64,000 nucleotides of DNA. Source: Allobosea robiniae (GTDB lineage: Bacteria > Pseudomonadota > Alphaproteobacteria > Rhizobiales > Beijerinckiaceae). This document shows, piece after piece, positions 1 to 8,126 of this stretch. The position numbers and the translations under genes were made by a program. The stretch spans positions 434,001-498,000 of the forward strand of contig NZ_FNBZ01000001.1 in the NCBI RefSeq assembly GCF_900102525.1, in the 5' to 3' direction. Each line of letters starts with the position of its first letter. Positions within the stretch are counted from its first letter, which is position 1. Below the pieces are notes generated by a model, which made no database searches, had not been told where the DNA came from, and was given only the letters and a program-made list of their open reading frames with translations.

Positions 1-312
1 CCGTACCGGCTGGCCTTCGCCTTGCCCGAGCTTGCCGTGATCGGCGGCGCCGTGCTCGCGCTGATCGTCGGCGGCTTCGTCTCGCAGGCCGCGCTCGCCA
101 ACGCCTCCCGCCATGCCACGCCGCTGCAACTCTGCAGCGGCGACACCCTGCGCGTGCCGCTGATCACGCTCGCCGCCTATCTGCTGCTGGCGGAATTGCC
201 GCCGGCCGAGCTTCTGCTGCCGGGGCTCTGGGTCCTCTGCGGCGTCGTCATCACCAGTTTGCCGGCCGCCCCCGGATCGAAGCTGCGCCCGGAACAGGCC
301 GGGCGCGCCTAG
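1..312 (+). CDS. EamA/DMT-family transporter, C-terminal end (partial)
   Basis: The reading frame is open from the first base of the window and stops at 310-312, so only the last 103 residues of a protein that begins upstream are visible. Three hydrophobic stretches can be seen. The last has the shape of the final helix pair of drug/metabolite transporters (LITLAAYLLLAELPPAELL followed by a glycine-containing helix), where a conserved acidic residue follows a helix. A small-molecule exporter is the likely role, but the substrate cannot be judged from this fragment. Family assignment rests on pattern only. Confidence 0.55.
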   Translation, partial: PYRLAFALPELAVIGGAVLALIVGGFVSQAALANASRHATPLQLCSGDTLRVPLITLAAYLLLAELPPAELLLPGLWVLCGVVITSLPAAPGSKLRPEQAGRA

Positions 313-322
313 AAACGCGAGG

Positions 323-1063
323 TCAGGGCGCGATCTCGAAGATCACGTTGACCTGCGTCCGGTAGGTGCTCTCGCCGCTTTCCAGAGGCACGGAGGCATC
401 CTTCGCCGCCATGCGCACGCCACCGCCATAGGGCATCGGGCGCGGCATGATCGATTGCTCCTCGATCGACAGGATCTTGCCGAGCTTCACATCGGCCGCT
501 TCCGCCAAAGTCTTGGCGCGTGCCACCGCATCGGCAACGGCGCGCTTGCGCGCCTCGGTGAGCGTCGGCTTGATATCGTCCTTGACGAAGGCGATGCCGC
601 CGCCCTGGTTGACGCCGAGCCCCACCACCTTGTCGAGAATGCCGCCGGCATCCGCGAGATTGCGGACACGGACAGTCACCGCGTTGCTGACGCTGTAGCC
701 CGCGATCTTCGGCTCGCCATTGCGGTCCTTGCCCGGCTGGGTATAGCGCGGCTGGATGTTGAGGCCCGCGGTCTGGAGATCGCGCTCGGCGATTCCGGCT
801 TCCTTCAGCGCGGCCAGCACCTGCTTCATCGCCTCGTTGTTGGCGGTGAGTGCCGCTCGGGCCGTATCGGCCTCGCGCAGGACGGTGAGGTTGAGGATCG
901 CCATGTCCGGCGCGACGCCGACCTCGCCTTCCCCGATCACGCTGATGCGCGGGCTCGGCTGCTGACCGGCCGGATTCTGCTGGGCCATCGCGGGAGCGGA
1001 GAGCAGCGCGGCGGCGCCGACGAGCACGGTTCCGGCCAGAGCGAAGGCAAGGCGATTCGACAT
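323..1063 (-). CDS. SIMPL-domain (DUF541) periplasmic protein
   Basis: This 246-residue protein starts with a clear Sec signal peptide (hydrophobic core about residues 6-22, cleavage after AMA near residue 27). The mature part matches the SIMPL/DUF541 family: a start of the type ISVIGEGEVGVAPDMAIL, the LQTAGLNIQPRY motif, and a C-terminal beta-rich end (TYRTQVNVIFEIAP). The family is periplasmic or outer-membrane associated, with no agreed biochemical role; some members affect oxidative stress tolerance. The frame stays open for 108 codons upstream, but the ATG at 1063 is preceded by AGGAG at good spacing and begins the signal peptide, so it is taken as the start. It is convergent with the upstream transporter. 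Confidence 0.85.
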   Translation of the reverse strand: MSNRLAFALAGTVLVGAAALLSAPAMAQQNPAGQQPSPRISVIGEGEVGVAPDMAILNLTVLREADTARAALTANNEAMKQVLAALKEAGIAERDLQTAGLNIQPRYTQPGKDRNGEPKIAGYSVSNAVTVRVRNLADAGGILDKVVGLGVNQGGGIAFVKDDIKPTLTEARKRAVADAVARAKTLAEAADVKLGKILSIEEQSIMPRPMPYGGGVRMAAKDASVPLESGESTYRTQVNVIFEIAP

Positions 1064-1163
1064 GATGTCTCCTGATCTGCCGGCTCCATCGGCCGGCCGC
1101 GCATCCGAGCCGGGACATCTTGTCGAAATTATCACGATGCGACGCGGCAGGCCGCCGCGCCGG

Positions 1164-2840
1164 CTATTCCTCCACCAGCCGCCGCGCGATGACCTGCGCC
1201 TGGATCTCGGCCGCGCCCTCGAAGATGTTGAGGATGCGGGCGTCGCAGAGCACGCGGCTGACCGGATATTCCAGCGCGAAGCCGTTGCCGCCATGGATCT
1301 GGAGTGCGTTGTCGGCGGCTGCCCAGGCGACGCGGGCGCCGAGCAGCTTGGCCATGCCGGCCTCGAGGTCGCAGCGCCGGTCGGCATCCTTCTCGCGGGC
1401 GGCGAAATAGGTGAGCTGGCGGGCGATCAGGATCTCGGCCGCCATCATCGCGAGCTTGTCGGCGACACGGGGGAAAGCGATCAGCGGCTTGCCGAACTGG
1501 ATGCGCTCCTGCGCATAGCGCAAGCCGAGATCGAAGGCCGACTGCGCCACGCCGATGGCGCGCGCGGCAGTCTGGATGCGGGCCGCCTCGAAGGTCTGCA
1601 TCAATTGCTTGAAGCCCTGGCCCGGCACGCCGCCGAGCAGGTTTTCGCCCTTGACCTCGAAGCCGTCGAAGGCGAGCTCGTATTCCTTCATGCCGCGATA
1701 GCCGAGCACCTCGATCTCGCCGCCGGTGAGGCCTGCGACCGGGAAGGGATCGGCATCGCTGCCGCGCGGCTTCTCGGCGATCAGCATCGAGAGGCCCTTG
1801 TAGCCGGGCTCCGTGGGATCGGTGCGCACCAGCAGCGTCATGATGTCGGCGCGGACGGGATGGGTGATCCAGGTCTTGTTGCCATGGACCTTCCAGACAT
1901 CGCCCTCCTTCACCGCCCTGGTTCGCAGAGAGGCGAGGTCGGAGCCGGTATTGGGCTCAGTGAAGACGGCGGTCGGCAGGACCTCGCCGGAAGCGATCTT
2001 CGGCAGCCACTTCTCCTTCTGCGCGAGCGTGCCGCCGCACAGGATCAGTTCGGCCGCGATCTCCGAACGGGTGCCGAGCGAGCCGACGCCGATATAGCCG
2101 CGCGAGAGCTCCTCCGAGACGACGCACATCGAGACCTTCGACAGGCCCATGCCGCCGAATTCCTCGGGGATGGTCAGGCCGAAGACGCCGAGCTCGGCCA
2201 TCTTCTCGACCACCGGCATCGGGATGTATTCGTTCTCCAGATGCCATTCATGGGCATGCGGCGTGACCTCGGCGGCGCAGAAGCGGCGCATTTCCGAGCG
2301 GATCGCTTCGAGCGTCTCGTCGAGGCCGGTGTCGCCGATGCTGGCCGCACCCTGGTCCTGGCTGAAGAGCGCGACGAAGCGGGCGCGGTTCTCAGGCGTA
2401 TTGCCCTCCGCGATCAGGACATCGACGGCTGCCGAGCCGGCGGCGGCAATGGCCTTCTGCGAGAGGCCCAGTGCCGGCAGCCTGACGATCTCGCCCTGGC
2501 TCATCGGAATGCCGCCGAAGATCTGGGCAGCGTATTCGCCAGCGCCGATGCGCAGGGCGTAATCCTCGACGGCACCGTAGCGGCCTTCGGCCTCGAGGCG
2601 CTCCCCATAGGCCTTGAGTTCGCGCAGGGCCGTGACGTAGGTCGCGAGCCAGGACAGCCCGTGGGCGGCGTGCTGCTCGGCCTCCAGGCGGGCGGAGGAG
2701 ATGCGGCCATCGACCAGCACCTTCTGCCGCACTGCCGCAACGGCCTCCTGGAACAGGGTCTCGAAGCCCGGCAGCGCCGCCGCGATCAGCGCGATCGCAT
2801 TCGCGCGATTCTCAGCCTTTGCGGCCGTATTGGCATTCAT
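1164..2840 (-). CDS. mcd: (2S)-methylsuccinyl-CoA dehydrogenase
   Basis: This 558-residue acyl-CoA dehydrogenase is longer than the usual 380-400 residues because of an N-terminal helical extension of about 150 residues, as in methylsuccinyl-CoA dehydrogenase of the ethylmalonyl-CoA pathway. That enzyme oxidises (2S)-methylsuccinyl-CoA to mesaconyl-CoA with FAD. The dehydrogenase part follows the family order: VFTEPNTGSDLAS in the middle domain, RIQFGKPLIAFPRVADKLA, and QIHGGNGFALEYPVSR near the C-terminus. The ATG at 2840 has a GGAGGG ribosome site; the open frame upstream of it looks non-coding. A crotonyl-CoA carboxylase/reductase of the same pathway lies 1.2 kb away on the same strand, which supports the specific call over a generic acyl-CoA dehydrogenase. 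Confidence 0.82.
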   Translation of the reverse strand: MNANTAAKAENRANAIALIAAALPGFETLFQEAVAAVRQKVLVDGRISSARLEAEQHAAHGLSWLATYVTALRELKAYGERLEAEGRYGAVEDYALRIGAGEYAAQIFGGIPMSQGEIVRLPALGLSQKAIAAAGSAAVDVLIAEGNTPENRARFVALFSQDQGAASIGDTGLDETLEAIRSEMRRFCAAEVTPHAHEWHLENEYIPMPVVEKMAELGVFGLTIPEEFGGMGLSKVSMCVVSEELSRGYIGVGSLGTRSEIAAELILCGGTLAQKEKWLPKIASGEVLPTAVFTEPNTGSDLASLRTRAVKEGDVWKVHGNKTWITHPVRADIMTLLVRTDPTEPGYKGLSMLIAEKPRGSDADPFPVAGLTGGEIEVLGYRGMKEYELAFDGFEVKGENLLGGVPGQGFKQLMQTFEAARIQTAARAIGVAQSAFDLGLRYAQERIQFGKPLIAFPRVADKLAMMAAEILIARQLTYFAAREKDADRRCDLEAGMAKLLGARVAWAAADNALQIHGGNGFALEYPVSRVLCDARILNIFEGAAEIQAQVIARRLVEE

Positions 2841-2920
2841 GGTCTTCGACCCTCCCTTTGTTGCGACGCAGCATAAGGGGAGATCACTGGAAACCGAAAC
2901 CCTCCTTTTTGGGGAGACGG

Positions 2921-3802
2921 CTACTTCCGGCTGGCGAGCACGACGCCGAGGATCGTCACCGCCATGCCGCCAATCTGGAGCGGCGTCAGCGTCTCCCCGA
3001 AGAGCAGCCACGCCTCGACCGCGACAAGCGCCGGAACGAGATAGAGGAAGGTGACGATGCGCGAGACCTCGCCGCGCCTGAGCATGAACAGATAGAGCCA
3101 GATACTGCCGATCGAGAGCACGATCACCGACCAGGCCAGCACGAGCAGCATGGTCAGGTTCCAGTCGATCCGCATCGGCTCGAAGGCCACCGCGAAGGGC
3201 AGCACGACAAGGCCTGCCGCGACATACTGGATCGCGGTGATCGTGCGCAGATCACCGGAGATGACCCGCGCCTTCTGGTAGAACGAACCGAAGGTCACCG
3301 CGAACATGCCGCCGATATTGATCAGCATCGGCACGGCGATGCCCCAGAGCGCGGCCGGCTCGACATTGGCGAGCTGCGGCTCCAGCACCAGTGCGATCCC
3401 GAGGAAGCCGCAGGCGATGCCGAGCCAGCGGATGCCCGAAATGCGCTCGCCGACGAGCGCGGGCGCGAAGAGCGCCGTCAGGATCGGCTGCAGCCCTGCG
3501 ATCAGGCCGGAAATGCCGGCAGGCAGGCCATGGCGCACCGCCCACCAGACGCCGGCGAGATAGATGCCGTGCAGCAGGATTCCGGTGATCGCCACGTCGA
3601 TGACGGCGCGGCGGCTGCGCGGCCATGGCGCGCCGGTCGCAAGCGCGATCAGCGTCAGCAGCGCCGCGGCGCAGGAGAAGCGCACGACGAGGAAGGTCAG
3701 GGCATCGGCATGACGGGCCGAATAGCCGGCGACCACCCAGCCCGTGGACCAGAGGAAGGTGAAGAGCAGCGGGATCGCGCGCAGAATGAGAGGCGAGGAC
3801 AT
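2921..3802 (-). CDS. EamA (DMT) family transporter
   Basis: The 293-residue protein consists almost wholly of about ten hydrophobic segments in two similar halves, the hallmark of the EamA/RhaM drug-metabolite transporter family. Typical pieces are the start LLFTFLWSTGWVVAGYSA and the end LLFGETLTPLQIGGMAVTI. It sits between the mcd-like and ccr-like genes on the same strand, 80 bases upstream of mcd and 192 bases downstream of ccr, so it may be co-expressed with them. Members export amino acids, nucleotides or metabolites; the substrate here is unknown. Export of a dicarboxylic acid from the ethylmalonyl-CoA pathway is a speculation based only on position. Confidence 0.85.
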   Translation of the reverse strand: MSSPLILRAIPLLFTFLWSTGWVVAGYSARHADALTFLVVRFSCAAALLTLIALATGAPWPRSRRAVIDVAITGILLHGIYLAGVWWAVRHGLPAGISGLIAGLQPILTALFAPALVGERISGIRWLGIACGFLGIALVLEPQLANVEPAALWGIAVPMLINIGGMFAVTFGSFYQKARVISGDLRTITAIQYVAAGLVVLPFAVAFEPMRIDWNLTMLLVLAWSVIVLSIGSIWLYLFMLRRGEVSRIVTFLYLVPALVAVEAWLLFGETLTPLQIGGMAVTILGVVLASRK

Positions 3803-3994
3803 CGAAACCCGGAACCGCTGGACCTCACCGTCTCTAGCGCCAATCGACGGCACCTGACAGAGCGCAAGCGCCCCCACCCCCATGCTTCCATCGTCGATGG
3901 GCTCAATCGCGGACCGACGACAATTCGCAGCCTCGGAACAGACAATCCGATTGCGTATTACAAGCGATTTACGCCCGCCGCCCTTCCGCGACGC

Positions 3995-5266
3995 TCAGCC
4001 CGCCAGCGCCTCGGCAACATCCTCATAGGTCCGCAGGCCCGTGCGCGGCGCATAGACCAGCACGGACATGTTGCCCGGCGCATGCTCGTTCTTCCACATC
4101 TTGTGATGGGCGAGCGGGATCTTGTCCCAGGGGAAGACCTCGGACATGCAGGGGTCGATGCGCCTGTCGATGACGAACTGGTTCGCCGCGCTTGCCTGCT
4201 TGAGATGGGCGAAATGCGAGCCTTGCACGCGCTTCTGCCGCATCCAGACATAGCGGGCGTCGAAGGTGATGTTGAAGCCCGAGGTGCCCGCGCAGAACAC
4301 CACCATGCCGCCGCGCTTGGCGACGAGGCAGGAGACCGGAAAGGTCGCCTCGCCCGGATGCTCGAAGACGATGTCGACATCCTTCTTGCCGGTGATGTCC
4401 CAGATCGCCTTGCCGAACTTGCGGGCCTCCTTGGTCCACTCGTTGTACTCGGGCGAATTGACCTTGGGCATCTGGCCCCAGCAGTTGAAGTCCTTGCGGT
4501 TGATCACGCCCTTGGCGCCGAGGCCGAGCACGTAGTCGCGCTTGGTCTCGTCCGAGATCACGCCGATGGCGTTGGCGCCGGAGGCCGCGCAGAGCTGGAC
4601 GCCGAAGACGCCGAGGCCGCCCGAAGCGCCCCAGACGAGAACGTTGTCGCCCGGCTTGATCGTGTGCGGGGCATGGCCGAACAGCATGCGGTAGGCGGTG
4701 GCCAGCGTCAGCGTGTAGCAGGCGGCCTCCTCCCAGGCGAGGTGCCTGGGCTTTTGCATGAGCTGACGCGACTGCACCCGGCAGAACTGGGCGAAGGAGC
4801 CGTCCGGTGTCTCGTAGCCCCAGATGCGCTGGGTCGACGAGAACATCGGGTCGCCGCCATTGCACTCCTCGTCGTCGCCATCGTCCTGGTTGCAGTGGAC
4901 GATGACCTCGTCGCCGACCTTCCAGCGCTTCACCTTGGAGCCGACGGCCCAGACGATGCCCGCGCAATCGGAACCGGCGACATGGAACGGCGCCTTGTGC
5001 ACGTCGAAGGGCGAAATCGGCTGGCCCAAGCCCGCCCAGATGCCGTTGTAGTTGACACCGCCGGCCATCACGAGGAGCAGGACCTCCTCCTCGCCGATCG
5101 ACCAGGTCGGCACGACCTCGACCTGGAACGAGTCCTGCGGCGGGCCATGGCGCTCGCGCCGGATCGCCCAAGCATACATCTTCTCCGGGACATGGCCGAG
5201 CGGCGGCAGTTCGTCGAGCTCGTAGAGATCCTTGAGCGGCTTCACGGCGGCCTGCGACTTCGACAT
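3995..5266 (-). CDS. ccrA: Crotonyl-CoA carboxylase/reductase
   Basis: This 423-residue medium-chain dehydrogenase/reductase matches crotonyl-CoA carboxylase/reductase, which reduces and carboxylates crotonyl-CoA to ethylmalonyl-CoA with NADPH and CO2, the defining step of the ethylmalonyl-CoA pathway. Visible hallmarks are the N-terminal KDLYELDELPPLGHVPEKMY, the cofactor loop VLVWGASGGLGVFGVQLC, the segment FEHPGEATFPVSCLVAKRGG, and the C-terminal PLAHHKMWKNEHAPGNMSVL. The ATG at 5266 has AGGGAG upstream; an ATG 31 codons earlier lacks a site. Together with mcd this implies assimilation of C1, C2 or polyhydroxybutyrate-derived carbon without the glyoxylate shunt. Confidence 0.93.
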   Translation of the reverse strand: MSKSQAAVKPLKDLYELDELPPLGHVPEKMYAWAIRRERHGPPQDSFQVEVVPTWSIGEEEVLLLVMAGGVNYNGIWAGLGQPISPFDVHKAPFHVAGSDCAGIVWAVGSKVKRWKVGDEVIVHCNQDDGDDEECNGGDPMFSSTQRIWGYETPDGSFAQFCRVQSRQLMQKPRHLAWEEAACYTLTLATAYRMLFGHAPHTIKPGDNVLVWGASGGLGVFGVQLCAASGANAIGVISDETKRDYVLGLGAKGVINRKDFNCWGQMPKVNSPEYNEWTKEARKFGKAIWDITGKKDVDIVFEHPGEATFPVSCLVAKRGGMVVFCAGTSGFNITFDARYVWMRQKRVQGSHFAHLKQASAANQFVIDRRIDPCMSEVFPWDKIPLAHHKMWKNEHAPGNMSVLVYAPRTGLRTYEDVAEALAG

Positions 5267-5466
5267 GGTCGTCTCCCTGCTCTGTTCCGTCGTTGCCCAG
5301 CCCGGAGCGTGTCGGCGGTATGGGATGCCGATCATGCATCTTATGCTGCGCTGCGCCATTACTCTAAGGAATCACATTGCAGCGCAAAACCCTTTCTTTC
5401 CGGCGCTTGCGCTTTCTTCATCGTTTGCTGAGATGCTGACGTCCTGCGCGGCGCCAAGGAGAAACG

Positions 5467-5769
5467 ATGCGCGGCTTGTTCCTGATGGTCGGCCTGCCCG
5501 ATATGCCCCTGATGTCCGTGGTCATCGTCCTCGCGATGATCGTGCTCGGCGCGATGCTGTTCGGCTGGCTCGCCGACCTGCTGCTCGGCGACGGCGGGTT
5601 CGGCGTGATGCTGAACACCGGCATCCTGCTGGTGGGCGCCTTCGCCGGCGCCTGGCTCTGGCACCGCTACGGCATTCCGACGCGTTTTCCGGCCGAAGCC
5701 CTGCGGGTCGTGATAGCGACAGGTTCCGGCCTGCTGCTGCTGATCGGGATGGCCGTCATCCGGCCGTGA
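5467..5769 (+). CDS. Small membrane protein, unknown function
   Basis: This 100-residue protein has three hydrophobic segments (about residues 15-35, 45-65 and 76-97). The glycine-rich stretch FGWLADLLLGDGGFGVM recalls GlsB/YeaQ/YmgE transglycosylase-associated membrane proteins, but the match is too weak to adopt. The start at 5467 follows AAGGAG at proper spacing. It is transcribed away from ccrA and ends three bases before the convergent PLP enzyme. Confidence 0.7.
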   Translation: MRGLFLMVGLPDMPLMSVVIVLAMIVLGAMLFGWLADLLLGDGGFGVMLNTGILLVGAFAGAWLWHRYGIPTRFPAEALRVVIATGSGLLLLIGMAVIRP

Positions 5770-5772
5770 GCA

Positions 5773-6705
5773 TCAGCTCGCGAGCTGCGCGCCGAAGCTG
5801 TTCAGGTATTTCATCCCGGTATCGCACATCACCGTAACGACAATCGCGTCGGGGCCGAGGCGTTCGGCCAGGCGCAAGGCGGCTGTGACATTGGCGCCGG
5901 TCGAGGTCCCCGCGAACAGCCCCTCCTCCCGTGCCAGGCGCAGCGCCATCGCCGCCGCCTCGGCCGTCGAGACCCGCTCGATCGCATCGACGAGATCGGC
6001 CCGCCAGAGCGGAACGACATAGCCAGCCCCAATGCCATCGATCTTGTGCGCACCCGTCGGCCCGCCGGAGAGCACGGCGGATTCAGCCGGCTCGACCGCC
6101 GTCAGCGCGATCCTGGAGTCACGGCGGAGCAGCGCTTCGCCGGTTCCGCGCAGTGACGCAGCCGTGCCGACGCTCTGCACGAAGCCGTCGATGCGGCCTT
6201 CCGTCTGCTCCCAGATCTCGTCGGCCAGCTTGTCATAGGCCGCGAGCTGGTCGGTGTTACGCATCTGGTCGGTCCAGAAGGCTCCGGTCTCTGTCGCGAT
6301 GCCGCGGGCCGCCTCGATCATGTCCTTGGTCAGCTTCTCGGTCATGCGGCCGGCTTCGCTCGGGATGATCGTCAACTCGGCGCCAAGCAGGCGCATATGG
6401 GTCAGTTTCTCGCGAGCGAAGGCATCCGAGGTGACGATATGCAGGCGATAGCCCTTCACCGCGCAGACCTGGGCGAGCGAAACGCCGGTGCTGCCACCCG
6501 TGTATTCGACGACGCTGCCCCCCGGCTGCAAACGGCCGTCGCGCTCGGCCGCCTCGATCATCGCGAGCGCCATCCGGTCCTTCATGCTGCCGGTCGGGTT
6601 CTCGCTCTCCAGCTTCAGCAGGACGCGCGCGCCCTTCGCCGGCACGATCCGGCGGAGCGGCAGAAGCGTGGTACCGCCGATGCGGCTCAGGATGTCGATG
6701 GGCAT
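5773..6705 (-). CDS. PLP-dependent cysteine synthase-family enzyme
   Basis: This 310-residue fold-type II PLP enzyme resembles cysteine synthase/cystathionine beta-synthase. The PLP lysine lies in LESENPTGSMKDRMALAMI, the substrate loop is VEYTGGSTGVSLAQV, and the phosphate-binding glycine loop is SVGTAASLRGTG. The end, VVTVMCDTGMKYLN, is typical of the family. The ATG at 6705 starts the conserved core; a longer open frame upstream would run through the operator shared with the divergent MarR gene. Members synthesise cysteine or process other beta-substituted amino acids. The dedicated divergent regulator suggests a conditional rather than housekeeping role. Confidence 0.8.
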   Translation of the reverse strand: MPIDILSRIGGTTLLPLRRIVPAKGARVLLKLESENPTGSMKDRMALAMIEAAERDGRLQPGGSVVEYTGGSTGVSLAQVCAVKGYRLHIVTSDAFAREKLTHMRLLGAELTIIPSEAGRMTEKLTKDMIEAARGIATETGAFWTDQMRNTDQLAAYDKLADEIWEQTEGRIDGFVQSVGTAASLRGTGEALLRRDSRIALTAVEPAESAVLSGGPTGAHKIDGIGAGYVVPLWRADLVDAIERVSTAEAAAMALRLAREEGLFAGTSTGANVTAALRLAERLGPDAIVVTVMCDTGMKYLNSFGAQLAS

Positions 6706-6726
6706 GGCGATCCCCGGAAGGTAATT

Positions 6727-6757
6727 AGATGTATATGCAATTATTGTATCTACATGT
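6727..6757. promoter_or_regulatory. Inverted repeat, candidate MarR operator
   Basis: An AT-rich imperfect inverted repeat with 15-base arms (6727-6741 and 6743-6757, 12 of 15 positions pairing) lies in the 67-base gap between the PLP enzyme and the divergent MarR gene. It is centred on the short region that must hold both promoters. This is the usual place for a MarR-type autoregulatory operator. Confidence 0.55.
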
Positions 6758-6772
6758 AAATTCTGATTCGCC

Positions 6773-7228
6773 ATGAAGGACGCAAGCGGATTTCGCGAGG
6801 AGTTACGGGCGCTGGCCACCGGCTGCGTGGGCTTGAACCTACGCCAGGCTGCGCGCCGCGCGACGCTGCTTTATGACGAGGCGCTGAGGGAGAGCGGGCT
6901 CAGCCTCGCCCAGATCGGGCTGATGGCGCTGGTCGCGACAAGCACGGACGATCGCATGGCAGCCCTCGCGGCACGCGCCGGGCTCGATCCCTCGACCCTG
7001 TCCCGCAATCTGAGGGCGCTGGAGCGCGACGGGCTGATCGAGATCGCCTCGGTGGAGAAGGATCTGCGGCGTCGCGCCGTCTGGCTGACGGAGGAAGGGC
7101 TCAGGCGCCTTCAGAGCGCGCTGCCGGCCTGGCGAGATGCTCAGGCGCGGGCCGCGGAGCTCTTCTCGCCGGATCTGTTGCAACAGATCGCCAAGGCGAG
7201 CGAAAGGCTCGCCGGGCAAGAGGGTTGA
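6773..7228 (+). CDS. MarR-family transcriptional regulator
   Basis: This 151-residue regulator has the winged-helix layout of MarR proteins: recognition region LAARAGLDPSTLSRNLRALE (about residues 66-85) and wing EKDLRRRAVWLTEEG. It is divergent from the PLP enzyme and overlooks an inverted repeat in the shared gap, so it probably controls that enzyme and itself. No clear ribosome site precedes the ATG at 6773, so the transcript may be leaderless. It ends three bases before the convergent ubiG. Confidence 0.85.
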   Translation: MKDASGFREELRALATGCVGLNLRQAARRATLLYDEALRESGLSLAQIGLMALVATSTDDRMAALAARAGLDPSTLSRNLRALERDGLIEIASVEKDLRRRAVWLTEEGLRRLQSALPAWRDAQARAAELFSPDLLQQIAKASERLAGQEG

Positions 7229-7231
7229 ACG

Positions 7232-7993
7232 TCAGGCTCCGCCACCCCGGCTGGCGGCGAGCATGTAGTTCACGTCCATGTCGCGCGCGGCGGTCCAGCG
7301 GCCGGTCAGCGGGTTGAAGACCACGCCGGTCTGCGTCCCCAGCGTGAAGCCGTTGCCTTCGATGGCGCCCCCGAGCTCGGCTGGTGTGACGAACTTCTCC
7401 CAGTCATGCGTGCCCTTGGGCAGCCAACGCAGCACGTATTCCGCACCGACGATGGCGAGCGCATAGGATTTCAGCGTGCGATTGAGCGTCGCCATGACGA
7501 GCAGGCCATCCGGCTTCACCGCGGCACAGCAGGCCGCGACGAAGGCCTCGACATCGGCGACATGCTCGACGACCTCCATCGCCAGCACGATGTCGAAGCG
7601 CTTGCCGGATTCCACCACCGCTTCGATCGTCTCCTCGCGATAGTCGATCGAAAGCCTGCCCTTCTCGGCATGGGCACGAGCGACGGCGATATTGGTCGGC
7701 GCCGGATCGAGGCCCGTGACTTCGGCGCCGAGCCTTGCGAGCGGCTCCGAGAGCACGCCGCCGCCGCAGCCGATATCGACGAGGCTCAAGCCGTCCAGCG
7801 CCCGCATCCGCCTGGGATCGCGGCCGAAATGCGCGCAGGCCTCATCGCGGACGAAGGCGAGCCGGACCGGGTTGAACTTGTGCAGGACGGCCATCGGGCC
7901 CTTCGGGTCCCACCAGTCGCGGGCGATCCCATCAAAGCGGGCGACCTCGGCCGGGTCGATCGTCGAGCTTATGCGCTGGGTCTCAGCCGCCAT
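7232..7993 (-). CDS. ubiG: Ubiquinone biosynthesis O-methyltransferase
   Basis: This 253-residue SAM-dependent methyltransferase carries out both O-methylations of ubiquinone synthesis. The N-terminal ARDWWDPKGPMAVLHKFNPV segment is diagnostic of UbiG, followed by SAM motif I VDIGCGGGVLSEPLARLG and the later LAMEVVEHVADVEAFV. The C-terminal end (WTAARDMDVNYMLAA) also fits. The ATG at 7993 has a GAAGGA site. An open frame extends 121 codons further upstream but looks non-coding. It is divergent from lysC. Confidence 0.93.
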   Translation of the reverse strand: MAAETQRISSTIDPAEVARFDGIARDWWDPKGPMAVLHKFNPVRLAFVRDEACAHFGRDPRRMRALDGLSLVDIGCGGGVLSEPLARLGAEVTGLDPAPTNIAVARAHAEKGRLSIDYREETIEAVVESGKRFDIVLAMEVVEHVADVEAFVAACCAAVKPDGLLVMATLNRTLKSYALAIVGAEYVLRWLPKGTHDWEKFVTPAELGGAIEGNGFTLGTQTGVVFNPLTGRWTAARDMDVNYMLAASRGGGA

Positions 7994-8126
7994 GAACCGG
8001 TCCTTCGCTGATGCGATGCCGCATTGACACCGCGCCTGACGCCCGTCATCTACACCCGCCCCGCTGCAAGTGCGAGGGCGACCTTTCGACCCGGCCTCGG
8101 CTGGGTCAGCTATCGAAAAGACCGTC

